DNA of 64,000 bases from Tetracladium setigerum (lineage: Eukaryota > Ascomycota > Leotiomycetes > Helotiales), in the NCBI GenBank assembly GCA_031472005.1, contig PZJY01000001.1:1426001-1490000 (forward strand), given 5' to 3'. Below are positions 23,901 through 36,219 of the stretch, piece by piece. The translations under genes were made by a program, and so were the position numbers. Under the pieces are notes generated by a model. That model made no database searches. It was given only the letters and a program-made list of their open reading frames with translations, and was not told the DNA's origin. The number at the start of each line of letters is the position of its first letter. Positions within the stretch are counted from its first letter, which is position 1.

Positions 23901-24124
23901 CAGACAGGTTCCCTGCATACACTTCGTTCTCTCGCTCTTGACCGTTTGCTGGAAGCAGGAGTATAAGAAGGAAAGCAGCTTCGCTGAATCAGAGGAGCAA
24001 AACAATCATCATCAACACTTCATCATCTTGGTCCAGAACAACTTCAAGCTTCCTCTCCATTCTCAACATTCAATCAACACTTGTCTTCCCCACTTCCTTC
24101 CAAAACACTTTCTCTTCTCTCAAA

Positions 24125-24378
24125 ATGGCTGTTCTATCCATTCGCTACCAGCCTGACTGCCAGGTCTCATCGAATGTTGCCTTTCGTCGAGTCGCAGCGC
24201 CAGTCGTCCCAAAGTCATGCGTCGTCGCAAAGGTTCATTCCACTCTCACATCACAAAAGAAACATAGCTAACCGAAACACAGATGCCAGGGGTGAAATGT
24301 CCAACGTGTGCTGCCAATGGACAGGAGGTCTGGGTCATCCCAGGTCGTACTTGCGGTTACTGTGGAACCGGTTGCTAA
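24125..24378 (+). CDS. 67-aa cysteine-rich zinc-ribbon-like protein, two exons
   Basis: Exons 24125-24232 and 24283-24378 are joined by a 50-nt phase-0 intron (GTTCAT...CACAG). The N-terminal exon (MAVLSIRYQPDCQ...SCVVAK) has no clear signal. The second exon gives MPGVKCPTCAANG...VWVIPGRTCGYCGTGC, whose CxxC...CxxC pairs plus a final Cys look like a minimal zinc ribbon. A TATA-like GTATAAG lies near 23961 and a CT-rich leader precedes the ATG. The gene stands at the edge of an 8-kb gene-poor region, so it may have an unusually large upstream control region. Function is unknown; small fungal proteins of this pattern exist but are uncharacterised to my knowledge. Confidence 0.7.
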
Positions 24379-26598
24379 ACCAATATCTTTGTCAGGGTGA
24401 GTACCCCTTGAGGACATCATCACAGTACACAGAGCTGACGCCATGCATAGATATCGAAGCTGGATGTTTTGCAATGCTGGATTTGCAGCATCGAGTTGCA
24501 GATCCTGGGAACGCGATCGAGACTTGAGGGAGAGAACGCATAGAACATATGTGCTGGCACATCTGGCTGGATACAGGCGAACTTTGGCGTCCTTGCTTTT
24601 TTTTCTTTTGGTATTGATATCGGTGGGATGGGATAGACGGGGCAAAAAAAGTTGTTTGAATCTAGAAGGGGTTTCAGCCAGGTTTAAAGAGTTGGCAAAC
24701 ATAGACGATTTTAATGAACCCCTTTAATTTCTGATCAAGTTTTTGTTGCTTGGGATTGTGTCTTCCAGATGAAAGCCCCGATTAAATATTGGTGTTGAGG
24801 AAACTCCTCATCCGTTGTGTGTTCAATAGAAGTGATTGCTGGCTCATAATTGATGAAGGAACATCACCGAACAAACAGCAGAGTTTTGCTCAGAAAAAGA
24901 TCTGATATTCGAGACAGCGCAGACGGAAAGTCGTCTGTGATTCTCAAGAGGGGAATCGAAGCCCTTATCAATCGAACAGAGACCAAGCCATACATTGCAC
25001 ATGAAGTGTGAAGAGATCAGTCCGAAATTACATTCAGCTAGATGCAGCTGCGTGGCCGCTTCAGTACCTCATGTTGAGAAAATATATCATAGGTCCGGAT
25101 CGCGCTGCCGTCCAGTGAAAGTCTTCATTTCGAACCCCCAAGCCCCAACGAAGGAAATTCATATGTTCATCTCTTGAAGTGTGGTAGCACCAACCCATCC
25201 AGCCAGAGCAGTCTTGACCACAATTGTAACAAATGGCGTCTGGCATATATCAACTACCGTTAGGGAATTTGTTGAGGTGTGTGATGGAAGACAACTTGAC
25301 TTCCATATATGCAACTAGTATTGCTGTGTTTAGATGGACACATGTCCTTTGCTGGCAACGAGGGTTCGAGACCTCGTCAAGTCATCGTCTTCCCTTTCGT
25401 CCTGGACTTCCTTCCCATCGTCGCGGCCCGTCAGGTGTCATGCGGGGAGCGATCCGATCAAAGTTTATGGAGTTACTTTGACAACCATCCCGAGTCCGAA
25501 TAATGCGACAGGGCGAGAGAGAGAGAAATGGAAGGAACCACGCTAGCGGAATCCAAAAGTGACACACCTACACCCAAGTTGCTTCTATCACCTTGTCCAT
25601 TCTTTTAGAGTTCGCGGTGGCCCTCACGCGTCGAGGTATGTGCGGGTTTAGGCTTTTGGGAATGCTTCGGTGCAGTAGTCTTCGAACATCCTGGGACGCT
25701 GGGGCTTGGAAGCCAGGACAGGGCCGTTGTTCATTAATACAGAAATGGAAAATGACAGGGTCAAGCCGTTTTAGTCCATGTCTCTGTCGAGAGACAAGAA
25801 GCCCGACTATTCGTGTAGCCTCGTTCTCGTTCATGATTGTCGACGTTGTGGTCTGCAAGTCCGGATGTGGCGAGGGCCAAGATACCCCCCCGATTCAGTT
25901 GTGATGAAATGCTGCATGTACCTAGGTATGTAAGGGGGGCAAACTATTCATCTCAATCAATAATGGCGGACGCCTCATCATACATTTCATGAGGTTGGAA
26001 GACATCTGTATCCAGGGCATCATCTACTTGGAGGTAGACGAGTGAAAGGGCCTACTTTTTAGGAATTGGAATTTTCTTGGCGCATGGGTCACGGGAACAG
26101 GTGACAGGAGCGCAACGTCGACTCCATGTTCACATCCTCCTCTTTCTCTTTCTCCCTTTCCCCCCTCTCTCTCTCCTTTTTCCTTCTCTCAGTGCAACGC
26201 GCCGTCCATAAGCCATCGCCATCACCTTCACCATCTGGAAATGGCTCGAGCCTCGGTCGCATTCGCAGGCTTCAGCTCTGGCGTTCTTGCTCTCATGGCA
26301 GGGTGAGAAATGCGCATGGGTACTCTAGAGTTGATGTACTGTCGCATCATGGCTGGCCGAGGGGTTCAGATCTTAGTGGCCGTTTACTACGTCATTCCAG
26401 GGTGCAGGAACATTCTTCGGAAACAAAACTTCGAAATGTGAACCCATCAGCCTTTACATCTACGCCTCGTCAATTGTTGCTTCGTCGAAAAGAGTCAGAT
26501 TCCATTGTCCGAGACCCGTCCGTCCGCTATGAATCGCAGCTGGAGAGCGGCTGGCTGACAATACCTCCAAACAATACCTTCGACCTACAAACTTAAGC
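24379..26598. other. Intergenic
   Basis: No supported gene. A 95-codon minus frame at 25568-25858 (MNENEATRIVGLLVSRQR...) and a short frame at 26242 (MARASVAFAGFSSG) look faintly protein-like but have no partner exons or family match. A pyrimidine-rich stretch at 26126-26200 probably belongs to the leader of the downstream regulator. Confidence 0.4.
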
Positions 26599-29082
26599 AT
26601 GGCTGACTCCAACACACCATCGAAGAGGCGACGAGGCCTTGGGTTGGTGACCCAAAATGCATGTACGGAATGTCGTAAGAAACGGGCAAAGGTAGGTTGT
26701 TTAGTTGATGTTTCTTGCCCCTTTCTCGGGCTTTGGCTAACCTGCATCAACCCCAGTGCGACGGACAAACCCCATGTGGGAGATGCTCAGCTCAGTCTGA
26801 TGTGCAGTGTGTCTACGAAATTCCCGTTCGCCAGTCCAAAGACAACATGAGAAGCGAGATCGAGCAGCTTCGAGCATCTCAGCGTCAGTTTGATCGTATA
26901 CTTAGAGCCCTCGTCTCGTCGGATGCTGCAACCACCGTTTTGGCACCACTGCGAGGTGGCGAGACCGTCGAAGCAATTGCCTCTAGGTTGGAGCAGGCCG
27001 AAGCCGATACTATGGACTCCCTTAGCACCACTTTTAGGCGCCCTTCTGATCAAGAAGCAATCGGAGGGGCCTTACGTCTGGCCAGGAGCATTGAAGGCTC
27101 ACCGTTGTCAACTTTAGCCTTTAGCGATAGTCAACATTCGGGATCCACACCTCGACATCAATTCTCCAGCACCACATATCAACCATGGCAGATTCGAAAT
27201 TCATCGTCTGATGCTGATCTATCTTCGAAGGATACTGGAGACAATCAGATGAAATGGGAACCCGAGAGGCAGTCCGAATCTCGTGCCGGGTCATCTTATC
27301 CTTTGATTGGTCAGTCAGATCATGAGCCCTCCACAAGATCCTCAGCTTCCTCCCCAAAAGCCCAAGGACAGGACATAATCTTTAGTAGCAAAGAACAAGA
27401 ATTCCCAAATCCGAATACGTCTGGGAGCTGGACGAATGTGACGCCGGATGGTCCTTTTGTAAACCATATTATGGCTCTGTACTTCTGCTGGGAGTATCCA
27501 ACGTTTGCATCCCTCAACAAGGAGTATTTTCTCGAGGACTTCGCTAAAGGAACTTCCCGATACTGCTCGTCCTTATTAGTTAATGCTATCCTGGCACTTG
27601 GTTGTCGATTCTCGAATCAGCCAGAGGCTCGAGCGGATCCCAATGGTGAGTTATCAATCTTTGCCCTGAAAGAATATCCGCTCATGGAACGGGCTCCAAA
27701 TAATGCCTGTGTTCGATGATTGCAAAATTTTCCTTTGAATTTCCAGAAATGATCCTGACGTATTGATATTACAGATAGCGACACCGCTGGGGATCACTTC
27801 TATGCCGAAGCTTTAAGACTTTTGAGCTTAGAAGCAGATCGCCACAAAATTACCACCATTCAAGCACTAGGGTTGATGTCATTACGAGAGGCAAGTTGTG
27901 GTCGCTCGAGTGAGAGTCTCTTCTTATCTGGGCAATCAATCCGGCTTGCCATAGAGATTGGTTTGCACAGAGACGCACCAAGGGGGTCGAGCCGACAGGC
28001 AATGGCAGACCATGAGGTACGATCCGCCACATTTTGGGGTGCTTTTTCACTAGACCAGTAAGCAAAATCTTCCGCAACACTACAGGGCGCTTCTCACAAC
28101 TCGCAGGGCATGGTCCCTCAGCACAGGTAGACTACCACAATTCTCGCGGGATATCCAGCTGGCCAACAAGCCAGCCATTGTAGAGCATGTAGAAGCATCA
28201 GCGTGGATACCATACACAGATGATGGTAAGATAATGTTGACTCGGAAGTCACCATGTTGAGCTAACAGCCGCTTAGGAGCCCCGTTAGATAGGCCCTGTA
28301 CTCAGCCATCAAATGTGCGCAGCGTCTTCAAAAGCTTTTGTGAGCTTTCGGAAATTATTCACAAATCGTTGTACACCTTTTTCACTCCAAGTGTTGAAGT
28401 AACGAGTAAATCATTACTGGAAATATATACCCAATACCTTCATTGGTACGAAGGACTTCCTGCTGCACTTCGGCTGGGCCATAATTTTACCCCCGCGGTC
28501 CTTTTCGCACAGTAAGCTTGCCACCCCGATCACCTGTGCTCACTAACATGGATTAGTATGCACTACCACTTCGCGATTCTTCTTCTATTTCGGCCCTTTA
28601 TTAAACTTGGACTTATAGGCTCCAGTGTGTCGCCGATCGACGTGTGTGCGCAGGCATCGGACGCTATCTCTGCTCTCGTCAAGTCGTACAGACAGCTTTA
28701 CAGTCTGCGACGGACACCCTCATTTGTACCTTACTTTGTCCTTACCTCTAGTATCACTCACATGGTTACTATATCTTCCTCTCGTTCTGGCCCTGAACAG
28801 GTGCGGCAAGGACTTGTGGACCTCAAAGAAATGGTGCCGTGCCATACCATCTCCGTTCGGGCTGTCAATATTTTGAAGTTCTTTGTCAGACATTGGGAAG
28901 TCTCTGGCTTGGATGAAGAAGAGGGCGCTGAATTGGAAGACATCAAAGCATTGTGTCGGCCGAGGTCACAGAGCCTCAACCAATTCTGCCCCATGTGGAG
29001 GAATCGGATATGGCAAGCAAGCTCAAAGGCAATAAAAACCCCTTGTTTTGGCCATTTCCGCTGCAAGGAAAACCTCTATTGA
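26599..29082 (+). CDS. Zn2Cys6 fungal transcription factor, six exons, C-terminal frame break
   Basis: Nuclear regulator. Exons are 26599-26691, 26757-27645, 27775-28057, 28107-28225, 28277-28511 and 28557-29082, all joined in phase; as written, 714 aa. The zinc cluster spans the first intron: CTECRKKRAK|CDGQTPCGRC...C, with spacing C-x2-C-x6-C-x5-C-x2-C-x7-C. A Ser-rich linker follows, then the fungal_trans middle homology region (DGPFVNHIMALYFCWEYPTF, FYAEALRLLSLE, FWGAFSLDQAWSLSTGR). After CRPRSQ (about 28960) the family-like ending appears in the next frame: VTEPQPILPHVEESD, NPLFWPFPLQGKPLL, stop at 29171. A one-base change near 28955-28965 is therefore suspected, and the true end may be 29171. 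The target pathway cannot be read from sequence. Confidence 0.88.
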
Positions 29083-29171
29083 ACGTCAACAACCTAGAGA
29101 GCTGTGGTTTTACGATTTCGCAGGGCTGGTCATTTTGGGGGGATCAGGTCGCTATCAATACCGTCACGTAG

Positions 29172-31620
29172 AGCTTCAAGATCAAGGTCTATGGAAACGA
29201 CATACACACCCACACAACCAGCCATTGTTGTGTTCGTGACCGAGGATGTCCAAACCTCATCAAAAGAGTACAGACAAGGCAAGAAGACTTGACAAAACAC
29301 AAACATGGCATTTCTCGTCCGTCCCCACAACATTTACTTCCAACTCTTAGTCTCTTGCGGTGAGAGAAAGAAATCGTCAAACACACCGTCCACCAACCAC
29401 GAAATGTTCTTTCTGCAACGAAACAAGGCTAGATTACAGTACCGATGCAGCAGTCTGATTTATCTAATGCGGTGCGAAGCTGACTACCGGCTCCTATCGT
29501 TCAGCATGAGCTGGCCAGAAAGTCTGAAATCGGCTCACACTTGCATGCTTGTCCGTCCGCGGCTTCCGCCCCGGCTTGCGACTTTACTAGTTTACTGATG
29601 AAGAACGTGCTCGCGCAGATTCTCAAGGAGGGTTTTTGTTTTCCTAGTGTTGTGGGGAAGGGGGGATGGAAATCCTGTGGACAGTCACCATCTTGCAGGT
29701 TATTAGATTGGATTGGACCACCAGCATGGAAACTCACACCACAAAGGTAGCAGCACTACTCACCGGTAGCCTAAAGAAGGGAATATATGCTGAATTTTGA
29801 AACCTTCTTCGTTGAGCAAAAGTTTTGTATTTCGTGAACTGGATTTTTGTTGAGCGCTTCGAGCCACACTCTTCTGGTCTGATAATATATGGGTTGGTCT
29901 GGTCTGTTTGTGAAGGCGGTAGGTTGATACGCGTCGCTATGTCCTGTCACCAATGCCACCACACATTACTTCCTGGTGATCGTGATCTACAAGCTAGAAG
30001 ATGAGGGAGTAATTAAGGAAAGGTTGGAAGCGAGCATCTGAGTCGCGAGACTGGTGCGGCAAGGCGGTGATCGCTCGGGTTGTTTCTTCGTGACGGGCGT
30101 CGTTTGTACAGTACCTCGCTAACATGTGTACCCGTACCATGCACATCGAACTCTCTTTCTGAAAGCCCCGTCGGAACACTCCTTGGCTCTCCTCCCAAGT
30201 TGACCTTCTCCATAATCTTCCCTCGTGACCTTCAGCGTGAGATATCGAGATCGAGATCATCTCAAGGCATCGAATCAACAGGCTCCCTTTTCGCGCTAAC
30301 ATTTCCAAACTTCTCCATTTCAAAATGTTCGTTGGGGTTTCTCATCCAGGTTTGGATGTCAAAATCGAACGAGTTTCTTATTTATGGTGTTGCTCTTCTT
30401 CCAAACCCTGTTGTTTCGGTTCATGGTACTTCGAACATTGGCTGCTGGAGGTGGGGTGGAGGGGGGGAGGATGATTGATGTCTTGCCGCAGGCTGATTCA
30501 ATGCAAGCGGATTCGTGTTGGGATTATGATTATGGGGTTTTTTGGCGGCTCTATTGCTGTTACACAGACACCAAGAAGTTTCGTTTCCGAATATGAACAT
30601 TTATTATTCCCGTCCACCAGCTCCGGGCCCAAACAACATCAACGAGGAAGCGGAGGCGGTCCAAGAGAACGGATCACCCGCACAACAGAAAAGACAACGC
30701 AAAAGAGCATAACATAAAAGAATTGTGCATTTATCTTCAGTAATCCGCTGATTCAGCCAATCAAGGAAAAGTACGGATTCTTCAGGAGAGGAACTCCGTT
30801 CGTTCCCGGCGGCGATCTTCTTCGCGTATTCGCTGGATCCTTGCAGAACAGGTGCATGGCCATGGCTTCAGAACCTTCGAAAATCAGCCCATAAACCGTC
30901 CCATGCTCCCACCTAAGATTCTGCCCTTCACGCAAACTGACCAATGGTGGCATTCGCTTTAGTACTGTTTAAGGCTTCGCTGGCAATGGGGAAATTTCGA
31001 ATTGTGCCATGTTTCCGCTGTTTGGGAGGGGTGTTGCTGATTTCGCTGGGTTTTGCTCTGCTTTTTTGAAGTTTGTACTGTTTTGTCCCCGTCACCGTCA
31101 TCCACAACCATAGCACACCTCGATCCATCCTGGTCACACCCAGAGGGCTGATAGTCTGGATCCTCGCGGTTAATATTAGGTTTATGGAACTTTTATGGAA
31201 CCTTTTCCACGCGGATCTCGTTCTGGGCAGTTTTCCTCGTCTTTCCAGGACTTGTTCTCGCCTAAAAGTGCCCACTGTTTATTCATAGTCACCTCATGTG
31301 AAGGCCACTCTCGTATGATGTGAGCGCGTATTCTTTGCGACTCTTTGCTTCCTCTTCCACTCTTTCTCCCCAGTCGGCGCTCTCCGATGTTAGAAGTCAC
31401 CAATTTGTCCGTTCGCAATTCGTGCTGTTGAGTCTCTTGATCGATCATCGATTTCGCAAGCTCTTGGACCGATACACCGTTCCGCATGCCCCCTTTGGAC
31501 CGGAGACATATATCTAGCACATCACCATATCGCCCCAACTTGCCGAGCAACATAATCACACCCATCAACTTGACCAACCTACACTGTCCCAAAAGTACAA
31601 AGACAACAACATCTGCACTC
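29172..31620. other. Intergenic, with one small unassigned ORF
   Basis: This is the region between the Zn2Cys6 gene and the bHLH gene. The only protein-like item is a 66-codon minus ORF with an ATG at 30953 (MPPLVSLREGQNLRWEHG...LKNPYFSLIG, stop at 30753). It has no partner exon or known family. TACAGTA-type elements lie near 29440 and 30112. A 160-codon minus frame at 31182-31664 overlaps the start of the bHLH gene and is judged fortuitous. Confidence 0.4.
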
Positions 31621-33192
31621 ATGGCTAGCATCGTTGTTTGCCAGAAGCCAGTTGAGTACTTCACATTTACTGCTCAACCCTCAACATCACCTGAAGAAGT
31701 AAGTACCTAGTTACTCATCTCATTCCCTGTCATGTGTACTGTATGTACAGTACACTAGTACTCTCCCAAGACCTGTCTCTGGGCGGGCTTTAGTTATATA
31801 TACAACGACCGTGTCACCTCAAGACCGCACACCAACGTCAATCACAAGCATATCCAATGCCTCCTCTGACACACTTCACACAGAAGACCGGTGCATCACC
31901 TAACTACTGGAACTCAAGTCCCTTCACAGACGACTTTCTCTCCGACGATTCAATCCTCACATCACCCGCCACACCCATCTCGCCTCCCGACCTCCGCTCG
32001 GCCTTTCCAACAATAGGCACCGCACCACCAAACCACAAAAGAAAACAAATCAAAGTTGACGAAGTGGAAGAACCACTCGATCTCGGCTCTTTCGAGGACT
32101 GGCTTCGCTGGGACGACAACAGTGAAGATCCCTCACCGACATGAACACCCTCCGCACAGCCGACCCCGAAGAAACAGTAGTATTCATCGAAGATCCCGTC
32201 TCGTCCTCCCCGCTCTTCCAGAGCCGCCCCCATCTGAGCAGCACTTCTACCCTCAACCCTCGAGAAACAATCTATTCACCCCCGACAAGTACCTGGTCGT
32301 TTCCGGCCGTCAGGAGTCCTCTCCAGCAACAAGCTGCATTACCCTTTTTCACCAGTAATTTGAGTCCTCAGGAGGAAGCGAGATTGAGGGATATTGCGAT
32401 GCCACCCTCCTCATCTTCGACATCGAATACTAAATTTCCCACGCCCGTTTCCAGAACATCTAGTATGGGCTCTCCCTCCTCGCCTTCAAAACCTCATCAA
32501 GGAACAAGCTCAAAAACCGGTCCCGCAACATCCAGCATTTCCACACGCCAACGCAAGCGCAAATCCACATCTTCCAGCATGCAACAACAACAATACGACG
32601 AGGATTCCGAGGAATTCGATGAGCCCGCGCCGACGAAGACTCATACCAGCACCGCTACGGGCCGCGGCAAGAAATCAAGTCACAACATGATCGAGAAGCG
32701 CTACCGCAACAACCTGAACGACAAGATTGCCGAGCTAAGGGATTCCGTGCCGAGCTTGCGTGTGATGTCAAAACATGACGATGACGATGATGATATGAAC
32801 GGCGAAGAAGATTTGCAAGGTCTAACACCGGCGCACAAATTGAACAAGGTATGTTTGAAACTCCACAGAAATTCCCTTCTCTCTTCTACCGGTTCCTAAC
32901 TAACGAGGGTGTCAAGGCAACGATTCTGTCAAAAGCAACAGAATACATCGCTCACCTCGAGAAACGAAACTCGTATCTCACGCGCGAAAACGCAGGATTG
33001 AAGGCGCGGGTTGATGCGTTTGAGATCTTGGTTATGGCGAGGCCGCAGCAGCAACAGCAGCAGCAGCAAAGCGGAGGGTATCAACAGCAGAGAGATTATC
33101 AGCAGGGTTATGAAGCTGGCCAGAGAGCGTATAGGCAGGCTGGTAATGGGAGTAATGTGGGATTGGGGCAAAGTCCTGGGTGGGTGCCGTAA
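31621..33192 (+). CDS. SREBP-type bHLH transcription factor, three exons, one-base frame break
   Basis: Exons are 31621-31698, 31824-32848 and 32917-33192, about 459 aa when corrected. After a Ser/Thr/Pro-rich N-terminal region (SFEDWLRWDD acidic segment) comes the bHLH: SSHNMIEKRYRNNLNDKIAE with the Tyr in the basic region that marks the SREBP family, helix 1, a loop enlarged by an acidic DDDDDDMNGEEDL insert, and helix 2 KATILSKATEYIAHLEKRN leading into a leucine-zipper-like segment. The C-tail is Gln-rich (poly-Q near 33050). There are no transmembrane segments, so it resembles the short soluble fungal SREBP-like factors rather than membrane-bound Sre1. As written the frame stops at 32142; one extra C in the CCC near 32131 joins SEDP to LTDMNTLRTADPEE. 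Intron 1 joins SPEE to TAHQRQ in phase. Confidence 0.88.
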
Positions 33193-34042
33193 ACGATTTT
33201 GAGGTGGAATTTTGGCAGAGAAAATTGAAAACAGGCATCTCGCTGGTGGGGCAAGGAAGCAAGCAGAGAGAGAGGGGGGGGGGGGTGGGGAAAGGCAAAG
33301 AAGGAAAACAGAAGGGAAGCAAAGACCCATATGTGCAATTAGGGAAATAAAGAGATGGAAGAAAGCATGGCATGTACATTGGAGGATTGGATGGCGTTTT
33401 TGGGGGATTGAGGAGATACCACCCCCTATGTATGGGACAGCAAAAAGTGCCATTTTTGGATCTTCAGGAGTTCTTTGTTTATGGGGGAGGGAAATAAAGA
33501 GAGAAAGAAGGAAAGGGAAATAATGAATGACAGTCACAACTCCAAAAGAGCAAGCTGATCAACTCCGAGACAGCATACACCGGTCGGTCGGTCGTCATGG
33601 TACTGTATAAAGGAAAATTCATTCCAAATTAATAATATTGCCTACCTACTAGACTTCACTCCTCCCGTTACTGTATAGATTGATGATGTTTAACTGATCT
33701 TCTTGACATTTAAGAAGCGAAAGTTAAAGAAAGTAAAACAGAACGAAACTAGGGAATTCATAAAATACTTAAACATAATTAAATGCAAATTTACATAGAA
33801 TCTGATAAGTTTAGAACAGAAAGAATTCGATGTAAATACACTTCTATGCCCTCTTCTTTTTCGAGAAGGGAAGGGAGGGTGGGAAGACAGTTGGAGCCAA
33901 GTCGAATTTAAGATCTGTGAAACTTCACAAGCGAGCGCCTCTCGCTTGCAATCAAAACAACCAACAAGCAAGCCACCTTTCCGCAAGATATTCTGCCCAA
34001 AAACCACCGACACTGAATTTCTACAAAACTCCACCATCCACC
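33193..34042. other. Intergenic between convergent genes
   Basis: This is the 3' flanks of the bHLH and Ulp1-like genes. It contains a 12-G run at about 33274-33285 in purine-rich DNA and an AT-rich centre. No gene is visible. Confidence 0.5.
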
Positions 34043-36219
34043 TCACCCATCCAAAGAGTTCCATTTATTCCAAAAAATGGCCCCCTCCTCCTCCTGCAAC
34101 TGCAAAACTAACATCCTGATCTCCTCTCCTTTCCACCCAGGTCTCGCCAACAACCCACCACCGCCCACTCTCCCAAACATAGTCGCCATCAGCCCCTCCT
34201 CTCTCGGCACGATACTCCCCTCTGCCCTTCCACAAATCTCCTCGCCCCCAAACCACTCCAACGCCTCCCACCAACTAGTGACATCCATCCTCGTCAGATA
34301 ATAACTCATCAACCTCCAAGGCTTCTTCCCCTTCACACCTTGATTCCGGCGATGAAAGCGATCTTGAAAAACGTGTATCCACGCTTTCATCATTTCCACC
34401 GTCCAGGACTCGAAATTGTAAGGGAGGGAAGTGTTGTAAGCGAGACCTGCGCCATCGTTTTGTTGGCGGACGAGCTCGCGACAGACGCCGGAGAGGTACT
34501 TGGAGTTGGAGGCGCCACTGGAGAGAATGCTGGGCAGGTAGACCGAGCCAGATGGGACGTGGATGTATTGAGATGGATGGGGGATGTCCGGGCGGAAGAG
34601 AATGCCCCATTTTGCGTATTGGTGGCGAGTTATTCTTGTGCTTCCTCTTAGGTGGTGTGGTTCGTACGGTGAGTTGTCGTTGTGTCTGCTGGATCTTGCT
34701 GGTGAGGTAATTTGGGGTGGTGGTGAGAGGGTAGAAATGAAGGTGGTTCCATGCCAGATTTTGTTGGTGTAGTGATTTTGGTGCATTATAGGGGTCGGAT
34801 TGGGAAAGGAAATGCTGTTGCGGAAGAGGTCGTAGGCTACGATTGTTCTTTTGTTGAGGAGTGTGGTTTGAGGGATGCCAAGAAGGTTTGAGGATCCAGA
34901 TCCAGGGACTTGAAGACCGAATGCTATGTTGTAGGCGTAAATACAACAATGATGTAGGCCAAAGATTTGGAGTTCTTGAGGGGGGTTGGTGGTGAGAGGA
35001 GATATGGGATTCGGGGTAGAATTTTCTTCGGATTCGAGAGGAGCTGAACTTTTACTATTGCTTCCGAAGAAAGTTGAAAGTTTTGCGGATACTCTTGACA
35101 AGAAAGGTTGAGATGCTCGGAATTTTTGAGTTTTGGCGGTTGTTGTTCGAGCGTGTTTTGATTGGGACTGGTACTCTTCCTCCCTTTCTTCGTCGACTTC
35201 GTCCCGTAAGCGTTTTAATCTTTTTTTGAAAGGGTGTTTTGGATTAGCACTAATATTTGGTACTGAACCACTCTCACTGCTTGAAGTTTCGTTCTCACTA
35301 TCGTTTCTTTTTCTTGAATCTGGAGAGCTGCCTCGACTGTTCTTCCAGTCTTGATAAAGATCATGGCCTTGTCTTTTCCATTCTGGTCTATGAAATGTTT
35401 CGCAATCACCCTGTCTGACTCTCCAATCTTCAAGTCTAAATTGTGCATCTACATGCGGCTTTGGAGCTCGATCATTCCTTTGGCCTAGCTCAAAGCTCAA
35501 CCACCGTAGCACCCAATAAATGAAGAATGATCCATCATTGCCCTCAACATCGAAGTACTTTACCCGGAATATAAATCAGCAAAATCTCGAAACAGTAAGA
35601 AACAGAGACCACTCACCTCAACTACCTTGATTTGTGGACTAACTACCACCAATGCAAGTAAGTTCTCCTCCCCCGTCCCTACACTCCACTCATCCTCCCC
35701 CTCTCCCCTCAAAGTCGTACTATCCCTCAACAACGGAATGAAAATATGTTCCACAGTTCGCCACAAACTCTCCCTTCTCAACTCTTTCGTCATACCACCC
35801 CCAAAAACGCCCGTCATGAGCGCAAGAATCTCATGTCCCCAGTTTGGATCCAACCTGTCAAACCTCAGAAAAGCTTCTCCTTCCGTTTCTCCAGCGTGCC
35901 GTGGAATGCCGCTTCCATCTCCTCGGACGGGTTCCCAAAAGTTGTGGGGGAAGACGAGAAAGCGAGGGAGATGACCAGATGGTATGGCGGATTTGTTGTA
36001 GGGGAGAGCGTTGTGATGTTGGCAGAGAAGTCGGAGGTAGGCGAAAAGAATGTTGACGTCTTCGACTTTGGAGCTAGGGTGTAGGGAGGCTTGGAGATTT
36101 GCTAAGGGAATACTTTTGACCCGGCTTTCGGAGTAGAAGGTACCAGGGTTGAGGTCGAGAGGGAGAATGAATTGGTCGTTGATTGTGAGGTGGCGGGGTG
36201 GTGGTGATGGCGCTGCCAT
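34043..36219 (-). CDS. Hypothetical protein, possibly Ulp1/C48-like cysteine protease fold
   Basis: Exons 36219-35617 and 35557-34043 are joined by a 59-nt intron and give 705 aa. The first part contains LTINDQFILPLDLNPGTFYS, then LLALVVVSPQIKVVEYFDVE, which resembles the strand pair carrying the catalytic Asp of Ulp1-type SUMO proteases. A low-complexity insert of about 180 residues follows, then GLHHCCIYAYNIAFGL, similar to the catalytic Cys helix (usual form DCGVF). The expected His-Trp before the first strand is not seen (EDEWSVGTG occupies the spot), so the protein may be inactive or the resemblance superficial. The C-terminal 250 residues are rich in Trp and aromatic residues and not recognised. 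Family assignment is tentative; the gene structure is well supported. Confidence 0.6.

Larger units (their letters stand above)
15962..24124. other. 8.2-kb gene-poor region
   Basis: No intact gene is recognisable between the tRNA and the small cysteine-rich gene. Many short open frames occur on both strands, the longest about 290 codons at 20358-21230 minus, but they are compositionally odd (Ser/Lys/Arg-rich) and lack family features or introns. Relic coding DNA (about 16700-17240) and imperfect direct repeats (about 17690-17905) are listed separately. TACAGTA-type elements and TACGGAGTA boxes are frequent. The last 500 bases should hold the promoter of the gene at 24125. Confidence 0.5.

Noticed and set aside
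31182..31664. 160-codon minus ORF overlapping the bHLH start
   Set aside because: Overlaps a well-supported first exon and has no family features.
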